Assembly (NCBI RefSeq): GCF_947500835.1
Contig: NZ_CANMTQ010000014.1
Span: forward strand, 1 to 64,000
Source of the DNA: an uncultured Halomonas sp.
Lineage (GTDB): Bacteria; Pseudomonadota; Gammaproteobacteria; Pseudomonadales; Halomonadaceae
Direction: 5' to 3'
Length of the DNA: 64,000 nucleotides
Shown piece after piece: positions 51,603 to 61,170 of the stretch. Position 1 is the stretch's first letter, and every line of letters starts with the position of its first letter. The notes beneath the pieces were generated by a model that was not told the DNA's origin, made no database searches, and worked only from the letters and a program-made list of their open reading frames with translations. The position numbers and the translations under genes were made by a program.

Positions 51603-53849
51603 TTAGTCCTCGTCCCTGCTCAGGCGCCGCGTACCCAAACGACGCAGCAGCATCCACAGCATCAACGCCACCAGTAGTATTGCAATCAAGGCAATGAATG
51701 CCATCAGCTTGGGGTGAGTAGAAAGGTGATACCACAGCCAGGTGGCCCAGGGCAGTTTGCCCACATGATAACGTTCCCCCACCACGTCGCTGCGGACACC
51801 GGAATCCCGAATCACCGCGATCGAGCCGCGTATCTGGGAAATCACCACGGGATCGTTCATCGACTCGTTGAGCAGGCGATAGTCCGCCGGCGTATTGGCC
51901 AACAGGGCAACGATGCTACGTTGATCGAAGTAGGGTGATTTCAATTCGACCAGGGCGGCGATAGGGCCATGGGCGGTCACGCTGATTTCACTATCCACCT
52001 CCGAGGCAGCGGCCTGCATGTTGCCGGATGCATCGCTCTCATTGCTGACCGCGCCCAAGCGCAAGCGGCTACGGGCATCGTCGCCCAGAGCCACGACCTG
52101 ATCGGTGTCATCCAGATCTTCAGGAAGTGAACCAAAGGCGAGAATGTCCGCATCGGTCTCCTCGGCGCTCGCCCAGTCATCGCTGATGCTAAGCGCCACA
52201 CCCGGGTAGCCGGTCTGGGCGCCGATACGGCCCAGGGTGTCGAACAGAGCGGTCAGCTCCAGCTCCGAAGGCGACTTGGGCATGATCACCAGGGTTTCAG
52301 AAAGATCCGCCAGCCGACTGAAGGGGAAACCGGCATAGGTGAAGGTGCGCAGCGCCGGCATGGACAGATAGTGGGGGTAGCTCGAGAAGTCCAGGCTCGA
52401 GCTCTTGTCGATGCTGGCCTGATGAGGTACCGAGATGAGCGGGCGGCATTGCTCCTCGGAGCCGGACATGCCCACCCGATTGGCATAGGCAAAGTCGAAG
52501 CTCAGTTGATTGCGGGTACCGATCTTCAGGGCCGGAATATCCGTCTCCTGTTCCGGCAGCAACCAGTTCTTGAGTAGCGGCACCTGCAGCAGGCTGCGCT
52601 GGTTTTCACTGCCGTCCTGATCGAGTACCAGGGACTTCAGGAACTCATCGTTGATACTGATATCGAGCCGTGAGGTGGCATCCTTCACCGGCTGGCTATA
52701 GCGATAATCAAGATTCAGCCTGATCAGCTCGTTCTGCCAGATGAACAGATCCGGCGGCAGGCGCAGATTGACGCTCAGGACACTGGGCGTACGGCCCTGG
52801 GTCTGCAACTGTGCAGGATAGTCGATCAGTTCGGCGAAGGTCACCGGTCGGTCCGTGGGTATCCAGGCCGGGGCGTCATAGGGCTTGCGCGGCGCCAGAG
52901 TGTCGAGCCCGTCGATACGCGCACTCTGACCCCGCAACAGCGTGTTGCCCAAGGCCAGTGCCTGGGCGGCGGTCACCAGTTCCGCATCGTCGCGACCCAT
53001 CACTACCAACAGCTTGTCATAGGGGGAGTCGGGATGACTGATCATCTCGATGGTGGGTCCATCCACGGCGGGATAGTCCGCCAGTACGGCTGGTCGCTGC
53101 TCGTTGGTCGCCAGCAGGATGGCGTGCCCTTCAGGTGGCGTATCGAAAAAGACCGGGAACCGCTGACCACGCCAACCGGCCTGGGAGCCAAAATAAGAGG
53201 CCACGATACTGCCCGCACGCTGAACGCCCAGAGAGGGATTCTGGGATAACACCAGGGGAAGCTCCAACGCTGCATCGTCGTTGGCATCGAAGAAGGGCCG
53301 TGGCAGGTTGGCCAGATTGTTGGCCACCGGCAGTTTTTGCTGTTGCAGGGTCAGGGTGCTGTCGCCGGCAATGTTGACCCAGACACTGGAATGGGTAGGG
53401 TCTTCGCAAATCTTGCTGTAATGACCGACCAGCTCCAGGTTCAGGCGATTGAAATCGCTGATCAGCCGAGGGTCCAGGGATATCGTCTGTCGCTGAGCCT
53501 CTCCCGGTGCGCTTGCATCGATGGATACGACGCCCATCAGCTCGTCGTTGAGATACACCTTGATATGCGATACGTCCGCCAGCAAAGAGGGAGAGGGTGT
53601 ATAGCCAAGCTCCAGTGTGGCGTCGGTCACCAGTTGATCACCCCGTATCTTGAATTCGATCTGGCGTTCCGGCGACATGCCGCTCAGCTCCAGATCCTCT
53701 TGGGCCAGCTCTTCCAGACTCAATGTGCGTTCCTGAGTCGGTGTTGCCGATTGCTCAGCGCCCGGCGCCTCCATCGACGCAGAGGGTGATGGTTGAGCCC
53801 AGGCGGGTAGGGCGATCAGCAGTGAAAGCAGGATCCAGCGATGACGCAT
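51603..53849 (-). CDS. bcsB: Cellulose synthase periplasmic subunit
   Basis: The 748-residue protein has a signal peptide (residues 1-18, PAWAQ), two carbohydrate-binding/flavodoxin-like repeats (for example NDELMGVVSIDASAPGE near 100 and INDEFLKSLVLDQDGS near 400) and a C-terminal membrane anchor (LMAFIALIAILLVALMLWML near 715). It guides the glucan and activates BcsA. Start is ATG 53849 (MRHRWILLSLLIAL), with AGGA about 10 nt upstream; the frame remains open 18 codons further to a TTG that touches the bcsA stop. Confidence 0.9.
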   Translation of the reverse strand: MRHRWILLSLLIALPAWAQPSPSASMEAPGAEQSATPTQERTLSLEELAQEDLELSGMSPERQIEFKIRGDQLVTDATLELGYTPSPSLLADVSHIKVYLNDELMGVVSIDASAPGEAQRQTISLDPRLISDFNRLNLELVGHYSKICEDPTHSSVWVNIAGDSTLTLQQQKLPVANNLANLPRPFFDANDDAALELPLVLSQNPSLGVQRAGSIVASYFGSQAGWRGQRFPVFFDTPPEGHAILLATNEQRPAVLADYPAVDGPTIEMISHPDSPYDKLLVVMGRDDAELVTAAQALALGNTLLRGQSARIDGLDTLAPRKPYDAPAWIPTDRPVTFAELIDYPAQLQTQGRTPSVLSVNLRLPPDLFIWQNELIRLNLDYRYSQPVKDATSRLDISINDEFLKSLVLDQDGSENQRSLLQVPLLKNWLLPEQETDIPALKIGTRNQLSFDFAYANRVGMSGSEEQCRPLISVPHQASIDKSSSLDFSSYPHYLSMPALRTFTYAGFPFSRLADLSETLVIMPKSPSELELTALFDTLGRIGAQTGYPGVALSISDDWASAEETDADILAFGSLPEDLDDTDQVVALGDDARSRLRLGAVSNESDASGNMQAAASEVDSEISVTAHGPIAALVELKSPYFDQRSIVALLANTPADYRLLNESMNDPVVISQIRGSIAVIRDSGVRSDVVGERYHVGKLPWATWLWYHLSTHPKLMAFIALIAILLVALMLWMLLRRLGTRRLSRDED

Positions 53850-53899
53850 GTTGTGAACATTCCTATTCGATGAGACGTAATCCGTTATATGGACGGCGA

Positions 53900-56470
53900 T
53901 CAAGATGCTTCGTGTGGACGCTGCGGTATGAAAGAACCCAGCCAGGACACCGGGGCGCGCACGACTCGAGGCGCATGCTGGAAAAGCCGCCGGTAGCCTT
54001 CAAAACCCAGGCAAACCACATCGATCATGCTTTTCATGGGCCGATCCGCTGGCAGATCATCACGCCACAAGGACCAGGTATCCGCCCGGGCGAAGGTGCA
54101 CTGGATATAATCCACATGCTTTGCCAAGGGCATCTTCTCCAGTTCCAGACCGGCCCGTTCGCCGCTGGCATTGACTACTCGGGCAGCGAAGGCATGCTCC
54201 TGCTGACCGCGTTGCAACAACAGCGTGAGGGTGTCACCGACGTTGACCAGCCCGGCTGCTGGCAGAACGATACCCAGGCCCCCCTCGGCATAATCTTGCA
54301 GCGTGCAGGGATAGGCGTAGCCGCCAGGAAGCTGCACCGCCCCCGGGAGCGTAATGCTGACCCGATGATTGCGCCTGACCTGGCGTGCTTCCGCCGCCAC
54401 GGCAATGGCGCCTCCCAGGATCACCAGGTTGTAGAACACCCATACCAGGCTGACCAGTACCGTGGGGATCTCATCCGCGGGGCCACTCTGCAAACGCCAG
54501 ATGGCGGCCACGACACCGGACAGGTTGAGCAGGATCAGCAACAGATAGGGGCGTGAAATACTCCAGTCGAAATACTGCCTGTCCACCAGGCCGCCCTTGG
54601 CGGTGACGTTGAACTTGCCCTTGCGTGGATTGATCAGCGCCACGGTAGTAGGCAGGGCGATGTACCAGGCCAGCACCGTGTCGTAGACCTCGCTCCAGAA
54701 GCTGTGGCGATAGCGGCCCTGGATATGGGAATTGGTGAGCCCGGAATGCAGCATGTGGGGTATCACGAAAGCCAGCAGCAGCACGGCCGGGGCATAGATG
54801 ATGTAGGCATGCAGCAAGAGAAAGGCCAGCGGAGCGGTCAGGAAGATCAAGCGCGGCACCCCGGCCAGAAAATGCAGCATGGCATTGACGTAGCACAGGC
54901 GCTGGCTCAAGCGCAGGCCGGGTCCGAAAAGCGGATTGTCGAGACGAAATATTTGCACCATGCCTCGGGCCCAGCGAATGCGCTGGCCGATATGGGCCGA
55001 CACGCTCTCGGTAGCCAGACCGGCTGCCTGGGGAATGCGCAGATAGGCGGAGGTGAACCCCTTGCGATGCAGACGCAGCGAAGTGTGAGCGTCTTCCGTG
55101 ACGGTCTCCACCGCAAAACCGCCAATAGCCTCGATGGCGCGACGCTTGAGCACCGCGCAGGAGCCACAGAAGAAGGCCGCGTCCCACAGGTCGTTGCCAT
55201 CCTGTACCAGGCCGTAGAACAGGGTGCCTTCGTTGGGCATGCGTCTGAAGCGATCGAGATTGCGCTCAAAAGGATCCGGCGAGAAAAAGTGGTGCGGTGT
55301 CTGTATCAGGCCAAGCTTGGGATCCTTCAGGAACCAGCCCATGGTCATCTGCAAGAAAGAACGTTGGGGAACGTGATCGCAGTCGAAAATGGCGATGTAA
55401 TCGCCCTGGGTCACGGTCAAGGCATGATTGAGGTTGCCCGCCTTGGCATGATTGTTGTCGTCCCGGGTGATATAGCCAACGCCCACGTCCGCGGCGAAGT
55501 CACGAAACGCCGCACGCTTGCCGTCATCGAGCAGATAGATGTTGATCTTGTCCTTGGGCCAATCGAGTCCGAGTGCCGCCAGTACCGTTGGCCGCACGAC
55601 TTCTAGAGACTCGTTGTAGGTAGGAATCATCAGATCGACGCTCGGCCACTCACGGGTGTCCTCGGGCAGGGACACCGGCTTGCGATTGAGGGGCCACAGG
55701 GTCTGGAAATATCCCAATATGAGCACCAGCCAGGAATAGGTTTCGGCGCCCAGCAAGAGCAGGCCGAAGGTCATGTCCAGGCCGTCGTCCCAATTGAGGG
55801 TGGAAGTGTAGCGCCACCACAGATAACGACAGGACACCGTAAGGGACAGTACTACCAGGATGAGCGTGGAGAAACGCCCCGGCAGACGGCGTACGATCAG
55901 GGCGATGATCCATAGCAGCACGGAAAACAGGGCTTGGGCCGGCAAGGTGAAGGGCTGGGTGATGACCAGCAGCATCAGTATGGCGGTCGTTCCGCCCATG
56001 AGTATCAATAGCCAGCGAGTGTTCCGGGTAGCAGCGCTGCCATCGGGATTATCGCCTTCGAAAGTGCTCAGCGCCGGACGCAAATGGCGCTCGACACGCT
56101 GGGCTACCTTGTTCGCCCGGGGATACAGGAACCCGCGGGCACGAGCCAACGGTTTGAATCGTTCACGACGAGACGCGCGCGCCGCATGGGAGCGACGCGG
56201 TCGTACGAGTAACAGCCATAGGAACTGAAGCCCATAGCGCAGCGGGTCTGCAATGCCTGGACGACGGCGCTGCAAATGCGTAAAGCCTCCGGAATGGGAT
56301 GACAGAAGGCTCTGCCAGCGCCCCGATTCCAGCGGCAGGAAGCACCAGGCGACGGCCCAGGCAAGTGTCAGCAGCACTGCAGTGGGTGGCGTGGCGCCTC
56401 GTCTATCGCGCAGATGCCGATAGTGGCGTCTCCATTGGGCTTGCGCGCCGGGTTGCAGCCACAGACTCAT
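53900..56470 (-). CDS. bcsA: Cellulose synthase catalytic subunit, c-di-GMP activated
   Basis: The 856-residue GT2 enzyme polymerises UDP-glucose and extrudes the chain. Motifs: DDG (315-317), DCD (363-365), TED (458-460) and QRIRW (496-500), with about eight membrane helices. An extended N-terminus (about 150 residues) carries two extra hydrophobic segments. The C-terminal PilZ domain shows R699-xxx-R703 (VRRNHRV) for c-di-GMP but its second motif reads DYAEGG (726-731), with alanine in place of the usual serine. The start overlaps the bcsQ stop as ATGA. Gap of 50 bp to bcsB. Confidence 0.95.
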   Translation of the reverse strand: MSLWLQPGAQAQWRRHYRHLRDRRGATPPTAVLLTLAWAVAWCFLPLESGRWQSLLSSHSGGFTHLQRRRPGIADPLRYGLQFLWLLLVRPRRSHAARASRRERFKPLARARGFLYPRANKVAQRVERHLRPALSTFEGDNPDGSAATRNTRWLLILMGGTTAILMLLVITQPFTLPAQALFSVLLWIIALIVRRLPGRFSTLILVVLSLTVSCRYLWWRYTSTLNWDDGLDMTFGLLLLGAETYSWLVLILGYFQTLWPLNRKPVSLPEDTREWPSVDLMIPTYNESLEVVRPTVLAALGLDWPKDKINIYLLDDGKRAAFRDFAADVGVGYITRDDNNHAKAGNLNHALTVTQGDYIAIFDCDHVPQRSFLQMTMGWFLKDPKLGLIQTPHHFFSPDPFERNLDRFRRMPNEGTLFYGLVQDGNDLWDAAFFCGSCAVLKRRAIEAIGGFAVETVTEDAHTSLRLHRKGFTSAYLRIPQAAGLATESVSAHIGQRIRWARGMVQIFRLDNPLFGPGLRLSQRLCYVNAMLHFLAGVPRLIFLTAPLAFLLLHAYIIYAPAVLLLAFVIPHMLHSGLTNSHIQGRYRHSFWSEVYDTVLAWYIALPTTVALINPRKGKFNVTAKGGLVDRQYFDWSISRPYLLLILLNLSGVVAAIWRLQSGPADEIPTVLVSLVWVFYNLVILGGAIAVAAEARQVRRNHRVSITLPGAVQLPGGYAYPCTLQDYAEGGLGIVLPAAGLVNVGDTLTLLLQRGQQEHAFAARVVNASGERAGLELEKMPLAKHVDYIQCTFARADTWSLWRDDLPADRPMKSMIDVVCLGFEGYRRLFQHAPRVVRAPVSWLGSFIPQRPHEAS

Positions 56471-57180
56471 GCGGCTTCCTCATGACGAGCTAGTAGCCAC
56501 GCTGCCAGGTTGCGAATTCCCTGCGCCGCAAGACAATCTGATCGATAGGCGGTAACGCTACGTTTGTGCGCCAGCGCCTCGAACATGGCTTCATCCTGGT
56601 GAATGGCCCAGGGCAATAGACAGTCGGAATACTGAGCCTGCCATAGAGTGTACAGATCGTTTTGCAGAAGGCTGGAAGGAGCGAAGTGATTGATCAGTAA
56701 ATAGTCGTTTTCTTGAAATTGACGCTTGGCCAACAAGGCGTGACAGGCGGGATCGGCATGCACCACGGTAAGTGTCACATCCGCCGGAAAATGATCCTGC
56801 GCGCACGAAGACGCAGGTAGATCAAGTAATACCCAGCGGTAGGCATCCTCATCGAGTTCCTTGAGGCGTTGCCGCCAGTCATCGCCATGCAAGATATTGG
56901 TAGGCGTGACATCAATATCGCTGTGACCGTAGGGCAGAAAATGCAAGTGCGATCCAAGAGCGAAGGCGGCGGTATGCCAGGTCTGACCGTTATTCACTGC
57001 GTTGGCCCAGCCGTGACCATCCCGCCAGTCATGGTTGAAATGCAGGCGCAGCAGGTTGTGCGGATCGAGGTCGATACACAATACCCGTTCACCGGCATTC
57101 ACCAGGGCCTGGGCCAGTCCTGCTACGATGCTGCTGGCACCCGTACCGCCCCGACACCCTTGGACCGCCACGCAGATCAT
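56467..57180 (-). CDS. bcsQ: BcsQ, ParA/MinD-like cellulose biosynthesis ATPase
   Basis: The 237-residue protein has the MinD-type fold. The P-loop reads QGCRGGTGASSIV, without the usual lysine, like E. coli BcsQ (GVRGGVGTTT). LCIDLDPHNLLRLHFN near residue 34 and RWVLLDLPAS near 114 are the other nucleotide-site strands. It helps assemble or localise the synthase complex. It overlaps both bcsR and bcsA by 4 bp. Confidence 0.92.
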   Translation of the reverse strand: MICVAVQGCRGGTGASSIVAGLAQALVNAGERVLCIDLDPHNLLRLHFNHDWRDGHGWANAVNNGQTWHTAAFALGSHLHFLPYGHSDIDVTPTNILHGDDWRQRLKELDEDAYRWVLLDLPASSCAQDHFPADVTLTVVHADPACHALLAKRQFQENDYLLINHFAPSSLLQNDLYTLWQAQYSDCLLPWAIHQDEAMFEALAHKRSVTAYRSDCLAAQGIRNLAAWLLARHEEAA

Positions 57181-57380
57181 GCGAAAGGCTCTCGCTGCGA
57201 AAGGGTGAGCTCTGCCAGCAATGGCCAGCGGGTGCCGATCGCCTTGAGGCGATCGAGCTGTGCCAGGTTACGGTAGTCGAATTCTGTTAAGTCTGAGTTT
57301 TCTAATAGCGAGGATATGTCTTCGTCGTACTTTTTTAATTTATTTTGTACTGCGCTATTAAAACTTTTTTCTGCATCCAT
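57177..57380 (-). CDS. bcsR: BcsR, cellulose biosynthesis accessory protein
   Basis: The 67-residue protein keeps the BcsR core: FDYRNLAQLDRLKAIGTRWPLLAEL near residues 34-58, where RWPLLAE is nearly identical to E. coli. BcsR binds BcsQ and stabilises it. As the first gene of bcsRQABZC its promoter should lie in the AT-rich gap to bcsE. Confidence 0.88.
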   Translation of the reverse strand: MDAEKSFNSAVQNKLKKYDEDISSLLENSDLTEFDYRNLAQLDRLKAIGTRWPLLAELTLSQREPFA

Positions 57381-57566
57381 ATTAAAAGCCAGTAGTAAAA
57401 GTTAATTAATAAAATAAAAAAATACGTAAACACATGTTTTACATGTGAAATTATTATTTCAAATAAGTGAACTCTTTGTGGGGGCATAATATTAAGCGCA
57501 GCAAGTTTTGTTTACAATAATGGCGGTTTTATTAAGTAAATTAAGTAAATAACGGAAGCTTCATAC
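57381..57566. promoter_or_regulatory. AT-rich divergent bcsR/bcsE control region
   Basis: The 186-bp gap is far more AT-rich than the flanks. It contains a 7-bp dyad CACATGT-TTT-ACATGTG (57431-57447) directly followed by GAAAT-TATT-ATTTC (57447-57460), plus A/T tracts that could form curved DNA or H-NS-type sites. Divergent promoters are expected here but individual -35/-10 elements could not be chosen. Confidence 0.6.
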
Positions 57567-59162
57567 ATGCAGGGACTGCCAGGTGTTGTGAAACGCCCTC
57601 ATTTTTCCCTGGGGTTGCAAGAGGCGTTACCAGAATTCGATGCCCTGCGCTGCCCCGGTTTTTATACGGTACTGGCAGACTCAGAAGATCAAGCCAAGCG
57701 CATGGGACAAGGGGTGCTGGTAGCCCAACCTCACCATACGACGGCAGACTGGATAGCGCCGGATGAGGATGCGCGAGACGTAGTGCGTGCATTACCTGCA
57801 GACAGGGGTCCCAAGTCAGTGTCGCAGTGGTCATTGCCCGGTAAACATCTGGGTGAGGCGCTTCATGCCCTGCCCGAAGATTTTTCCGGGGTGCGCCGCA
57901 AACGGGGGGCGCCGCGTCTCATCGTGCTTGAAGTACCCGCAGCGGTGCTGCTTGCGTTCAAGGAACGGGTACTGCGGCGCTGGTGCTGGCGATGGCACCT
58001 ATGGCTCGCGGAGCGCGGTGCCTGTTTGCTGCTGCTGGCCCATGGTCCCGACAGCCTGGCTCTGCGCGAACGACTCGATATCTATAACGACGTCATCGAC
58101 GGTTTGATGCATCTGCAGCCAAATGCCCAAGAAGCACAATGTCACCTGCTTTACTGGCGTAGTGATCGTGGCGTCTGGGGTGTAGACGACATGCTACTCA
58201 GCCCAATTTCTATCGGGTGGCGCAGACAGAGCGATGCCGGCGCTTCTCTTCGCGGTAGTAGCGATGAACATCTGTATCTTGTTCAGCGAGCGGTAGTTGC
58301 CGACACATCGGTGTCCTTGGCCAACTGGCAGATTTTCGAACAGATTGATGAGGTCATCGTCCATGCTACGCGCGCCCGGGCGGCCACGGTGATCGTCGGC
58401 ATCGATCGGAGCGAGGATATCGAGCCTCTGGCGCGCAAGCTGCACGGCCTGCGCAAGTCCCGAGGTGGCGCGCTCAAGCTGGTGGTTCGCGAACTCGTAC
58501 CGTGCCTGCGTTACCAGGATGAACGACTGCTGATCCTGAGCGGCATCAACATGGTGATAAGAAGCAACGTGTCGTTTTCCCATTTCTTCAGCCGGATCGA
58601 GGCATTGCAAGGTCAACGTTTGACGCGGCCGGTGAACGATGATGTGGAAAGGTTGATCAAGGCGATGCATCCAGAGGGCATGAGTGGGCGTTGCCCGCCC
58701 GCTGCATTCATCCATCACCTGCAGGCTTGGTTGGAAAATGATTCCGCAGCGCTGGTATCAGGCCTTCTAATAACGCTTGTACCCGCTGGCGGGCTTTCAT
58801 GCTCACAAGCGTTTGCCCAGTGTCGAATTCATCGCAAGGGCGACATGATTACGGTGATGGAAGGACGTCTATACCTGTTTTTGTTCGGCTGTCGGCAAAG
58901 CGATAGCGATATGGCGCTGCAGCGCCTGTTTGGCATGCCTGCCGCTACGCTATTCAGTGAGCGGACCATTCGTGAAGATCATGTCGCAATCGCTGAGGAA
59001 ATGCAGCGTTTGACGCAGCTTGGCTGGTCACAACAGCAACATCTTCCTGTCTTTACCGATGTGGAATACGCAGGAGAGAAAGCAGCCGATACAGCGTATG
59101 AGCATTACCACGGCGTCCCCAGGCCTTCCCCCCTGAGGTTGAGCGCGGAGCGCCAGAAATGA
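57567..59162 (+). CDS. bcsE: BcsE, c-di-GMP-binding cellulose regulator
   Basis: The 531-residue protein has a BcsE layout: an N-terminal domain of inactive receiver/NTPase type (to about 230), then the GIL domain with the c-di-GMP RxxD motif at R315-D318 (CLRYQDERLLILSGIN). In E. coli BcsE binds c-di-GMP and BcsF/BcsA to raise cellulose output. CGGAAG precedes the ATG. Its stop overlaps bcsF by 4 bp. Confidence 0.88.
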   Translation: MQGLPGVVKRPHFSLGLQEALPEFDALRCPGFYTVLADSEDQAKRMGQGVLVAQPHHTTADWIAPDEDARDVVRALPADRGPKSVSQWSLPGKHLGEALHALPEDFSGVRRKRGAPRLIVLEVPAAVLLAFKERVLRRWCWRWHLWLAERGACLLLLAHGPDSLALRERLDIYNDVIDGLMHLQPNAQEAQCHLLYWRSDRGVWGVDDMLLSPISIGWRRQSDAGASLRGSSDEHLYLVQRAVVADTSVSLANWQIFEQIDEVIVHATRARAATVIVGIDRSEDIEPLARKLHGLRKSRGGALKLVVRELVPCLRYQDERLLILSGINMVIRSNVSFSHFFSRIEALQGQRLTRPVNDDVERLIKAMHPEGMSGRCPPAAFIHHLQAWLENDSAALVSGLLITLVPAGGLSCSQAFAQCRIHRKGDMITVMEGRLYLFLFGCRQSDSDMALQRLFGMPAATLFSERTIREDHVAIAEEMQRLTQLGWSQQQHLPVFTDVEYAGEKAADTAYEHYHGVPRPSPLRLSAERQK

Positions 59163-59350
59163 ATGAACTTCTCATGGTGATGGCGCTAGGCGGTTTTATC
59201 CTTGGGCTTGCCCTGCACTGGATATGGCGCCGGATGAATCAAATTTGGCCACGACGCCCGCGGTATGTGTCAAGGCTGGGTGTACGACGTCGCGTGCAGG
59301 ACAAGAAGGGAGTGGGTAACAAGGGTATGGGTGTCAATGAGTTACGCTGA
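59159..59350 (+). CDS. bcsF: BcsF, single-pass membrane protein
   Basis: The 63-residue protein has one N-terminal membrane helix (LLMVMALGGFILGLALHWIW) and a basic tail with RPRYVSRLGVRRR, matching E. coli BcsF (KPRYVKPAGTLRR). It recruits BcsE to the membrane. Overlaps bcsE by 4 and bcsG by 14 bp. Confidence 0.88.
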   Translation: MNELLMVMALGGFILGLALHWIWRRMNQIWPRRPRYVSRLGVRRRVQDKKGVGNKGMGVNELR

Positions 59351-60998
59351 ACAGACATTGAATACGCATTCTCCTGCAGCCAACCGCTACTGGCGGGGCC
59401 TGGGAGCATGGAACATCTATTTCATTTTCAAGCTGGCGCTTTACTGGCAGGGCGTGATCGATTTCAACGCGCTGACCAACCTGGCCTTCGCCGCCTTCCT
59501 GCTGGTGCCTTTACCGCCTCTCTGGTTGCATCGGACACGTCATATCCTGGCCATTCCCCTTGGAGTCGCCCTGTTCTATCAGGATAGCTGGCTGCCACCG
59601 TTCAGCCGCTTGCTGGCCCAGTCGTCTCAGGTATCGGCCTTCAGTTTGGACTATCTCATCGAGCTCGCCAGCCGGTTCATCAATTGGGACTGGATGGCGG
59701 TGCTGTTCGTGCTGGCGGTGGGGTATGCCTTCATCGCTGGCTGGATTAGGGTCACGGTGCCGGTGATGTTGGGGCTGATCTGGGTAGCCATGCTGCCGGT
59801 ATTGAGCATGATCGGCGCGACCTCCTTTCTGCCTACGGCGCCAACCGCCACCATGGCCCCTGTGGGAGATGCTGCAAATGGCGTGGCGGCCGTCGAGCAG
59901 AATACGGCGCCAGCGCCTGCCCCCGCTGCCATTCCCAAGGACCCGGAACTCGATGCCCGGCTCAAGGACTTCTATGCCAGCGAGAGCGAGCGACAGGTAG
60001 CGTTTTCAGCAGCGCCGTCGCAGCCCTTCGATGTGCTGATCGTCAATGTCTGCTCGCTATCCTGGGACGATATGGAAGAAGCCGGCGTCACGAATCATCC
60101 GCTATTCGACTATCTGGACGTGGTCTTCGACAACTTCAATTCGGCGACTTCTTATAGTGGCCCAGCCAGCCTGCGTCTGTTGCGCGCCAGCTGCGGTCAG
60201 ATTCCCCATGAGGAACTCTATGGCGAGGCGCCACAGCAGTGCCATCTGTTCGAGAACTTGGCCGAACAGGGCTTCGCCACGGAGCTGGCGCTCAATCACG
60301 ACGGAATATTCGATGACTATCTCAAGACGATCCGCGAGCAGGGCGGTATCGAAGCGCCGATGCTGTCCCAGGACAGCATCGAGCCTCAGATGACAGCCTT
60401 TGATGATTCGCCGATATACCGTGACCGCGATATGTTCGATACCTGGATGGCAAAGCAGGACAGGGACAATCCCAGTGCCACTTTCTACAACACGGTGACG
60501 CTGCACGATGGTAATCGCATTGTCGGTGAAAAGGGCTTCGCGGATTATGGGCCGCTGTTGCAGCAACTGTTCGATGACTTGCTTGCGTTCTTGAGGCGTC
60601 TGGAAAGTGAAGGACGCCAAGTGGCGGTGTTGATCGTACCGGAACATGGGGCGGCCCTCAGCGGCGACAAGATGCAGTTTGCCGGCATGCGGGAGATTCC
60701 CACCCCGGCCATTACCCATGTACCCGTCGGCGTCAAACTCACCGGTCTGAAGCAGCCTGGCGACGAGGCGCCCATCCATATCGAGGCGCCAAGCAGTTAC
60801 CTCGCGGTATCCGAGCTGGTCAAACGGCTTCTGGAGCAAGACGTCTATGCGCAGGAGGAAGTGGATTGGCAGGCTTTGACTGCAGATCTGCCTGCAACGA
60901 AGCCAATATCCGCCAACGATGGGGTGGTGGTGATGCCGGTGAACGAAACGCCTTACATTCGCTTGAAAGGCGATGGATGGATGGCCTATCCGCAGTAG
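59337..60998 (+). CDS. bcsG: BcsG, cellulose phosphoethanolamine transferase
   Basis: The 553-residue protein has four or five N-terminal membrane helices and a periplasmic alkaline-phosphatase-like domain from about 200. NVCSLSWDDM (C239), SYSGPASLRLLRASCGQ (nucleophile S274, C286) and the zinc ligands in LIVPEHGAAL match E. coli BcsG, where S278 is the phosphoenzyme residue. It adds phosphoethanolamine to nascent cellulose. Its ATG at 59337 overlaps bcsF by 14 bp. Confidence 0.93.
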   Translation: MSYAEQTLNTHSPAANRYWRGLGAWNIYFIFKLALYWQGVIDFNALTNLAFAAFLLVPLPPLWLHRTRHILAIPLGVALFYQDSWLPPFSRLLAQSSQVSAFSLDYLIELASRFINWDWMAVLFVLAVGYAFIAGWIRVTVPVMLGLIWVAMLPVLSMIGATSFLPTAPTATMAPVGDAANGVAAVEQNTAPAPAPAAIPKDPELDARLKDFYASESERQVAFSAAPSQPFDVLIVNVCSLSWDDMEEAGVTNHPLFDYLDVVFDNFNSATSYSGPASLRLLRASCGQIPHEELYGEAPQQCHLFENLAEQGFATELALNHDGIFDDYLKTIREQGGIEAPMLSQDSIEPQMTAFDDSPIYRDRDMFDTWMAKQDRDNPSATFYNTVTLHDGNRIVGEKGFADYGPLLQQLFDDLLAFLRRLESEGRQVAVLIVPEHGAALSGDKMQFAGMREIPTPAITHVPVGVKLTGLKQPGDEAPIHIEAPSSYLAVSELVKRLLEQDVYAQEEVDWQALTADLPATKPISANDGVVVMPVNETPYIRLKGDGWMAYPQ

Positions 60999-61010
60999 AA
61001 TGACGCCCTT

Positions 61011-61156
61011 TGGGAACCACTGACTAAATGCCTGCACGAACGAATCGCTTCGTTGCGCGGTGCTCAAAATCTCGCCTAACACCAGTTATGTCTCGCCTTT
61101 TGTGCTCCGTGCGCCTCGCGCTTCATTTCGTTCGGCAATTTAGTTAGCGATTCCCT
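61011..61156. repeat. 146-bp non-coding repeat with terminal inverted repeats, copy 2
   Basis: Second copy of the element at 4436-4582. The right end complements AGGGAATCGCTAACTAAATTGCC and the left end reads GGGAACCACTGACTAAATGCC, so compensating changes keep the ends paired. Same orientation as copy 1. It lies between bcsG and radD and ends just before the radD ribosome-binding site (AAGGAG at 61161). Confidence 0.8.
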
Positions 61157-61170
61157 AACCAAGGAGCGTC

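Noticed and set aside
53850..53903. bcsB start at the TTG touching the bcsA stop
   Set aside because: It would put 18 residues before the signal peptide; ATG 53849 gives a normal signal peptide and has AGGA upstream.
56467..57180. BcsQ P-loop without the usual lysine as a sign of inactivation
   Set aside because: E. coli BcsQ also lacks it (RGGVGTT), so it is a family feature.
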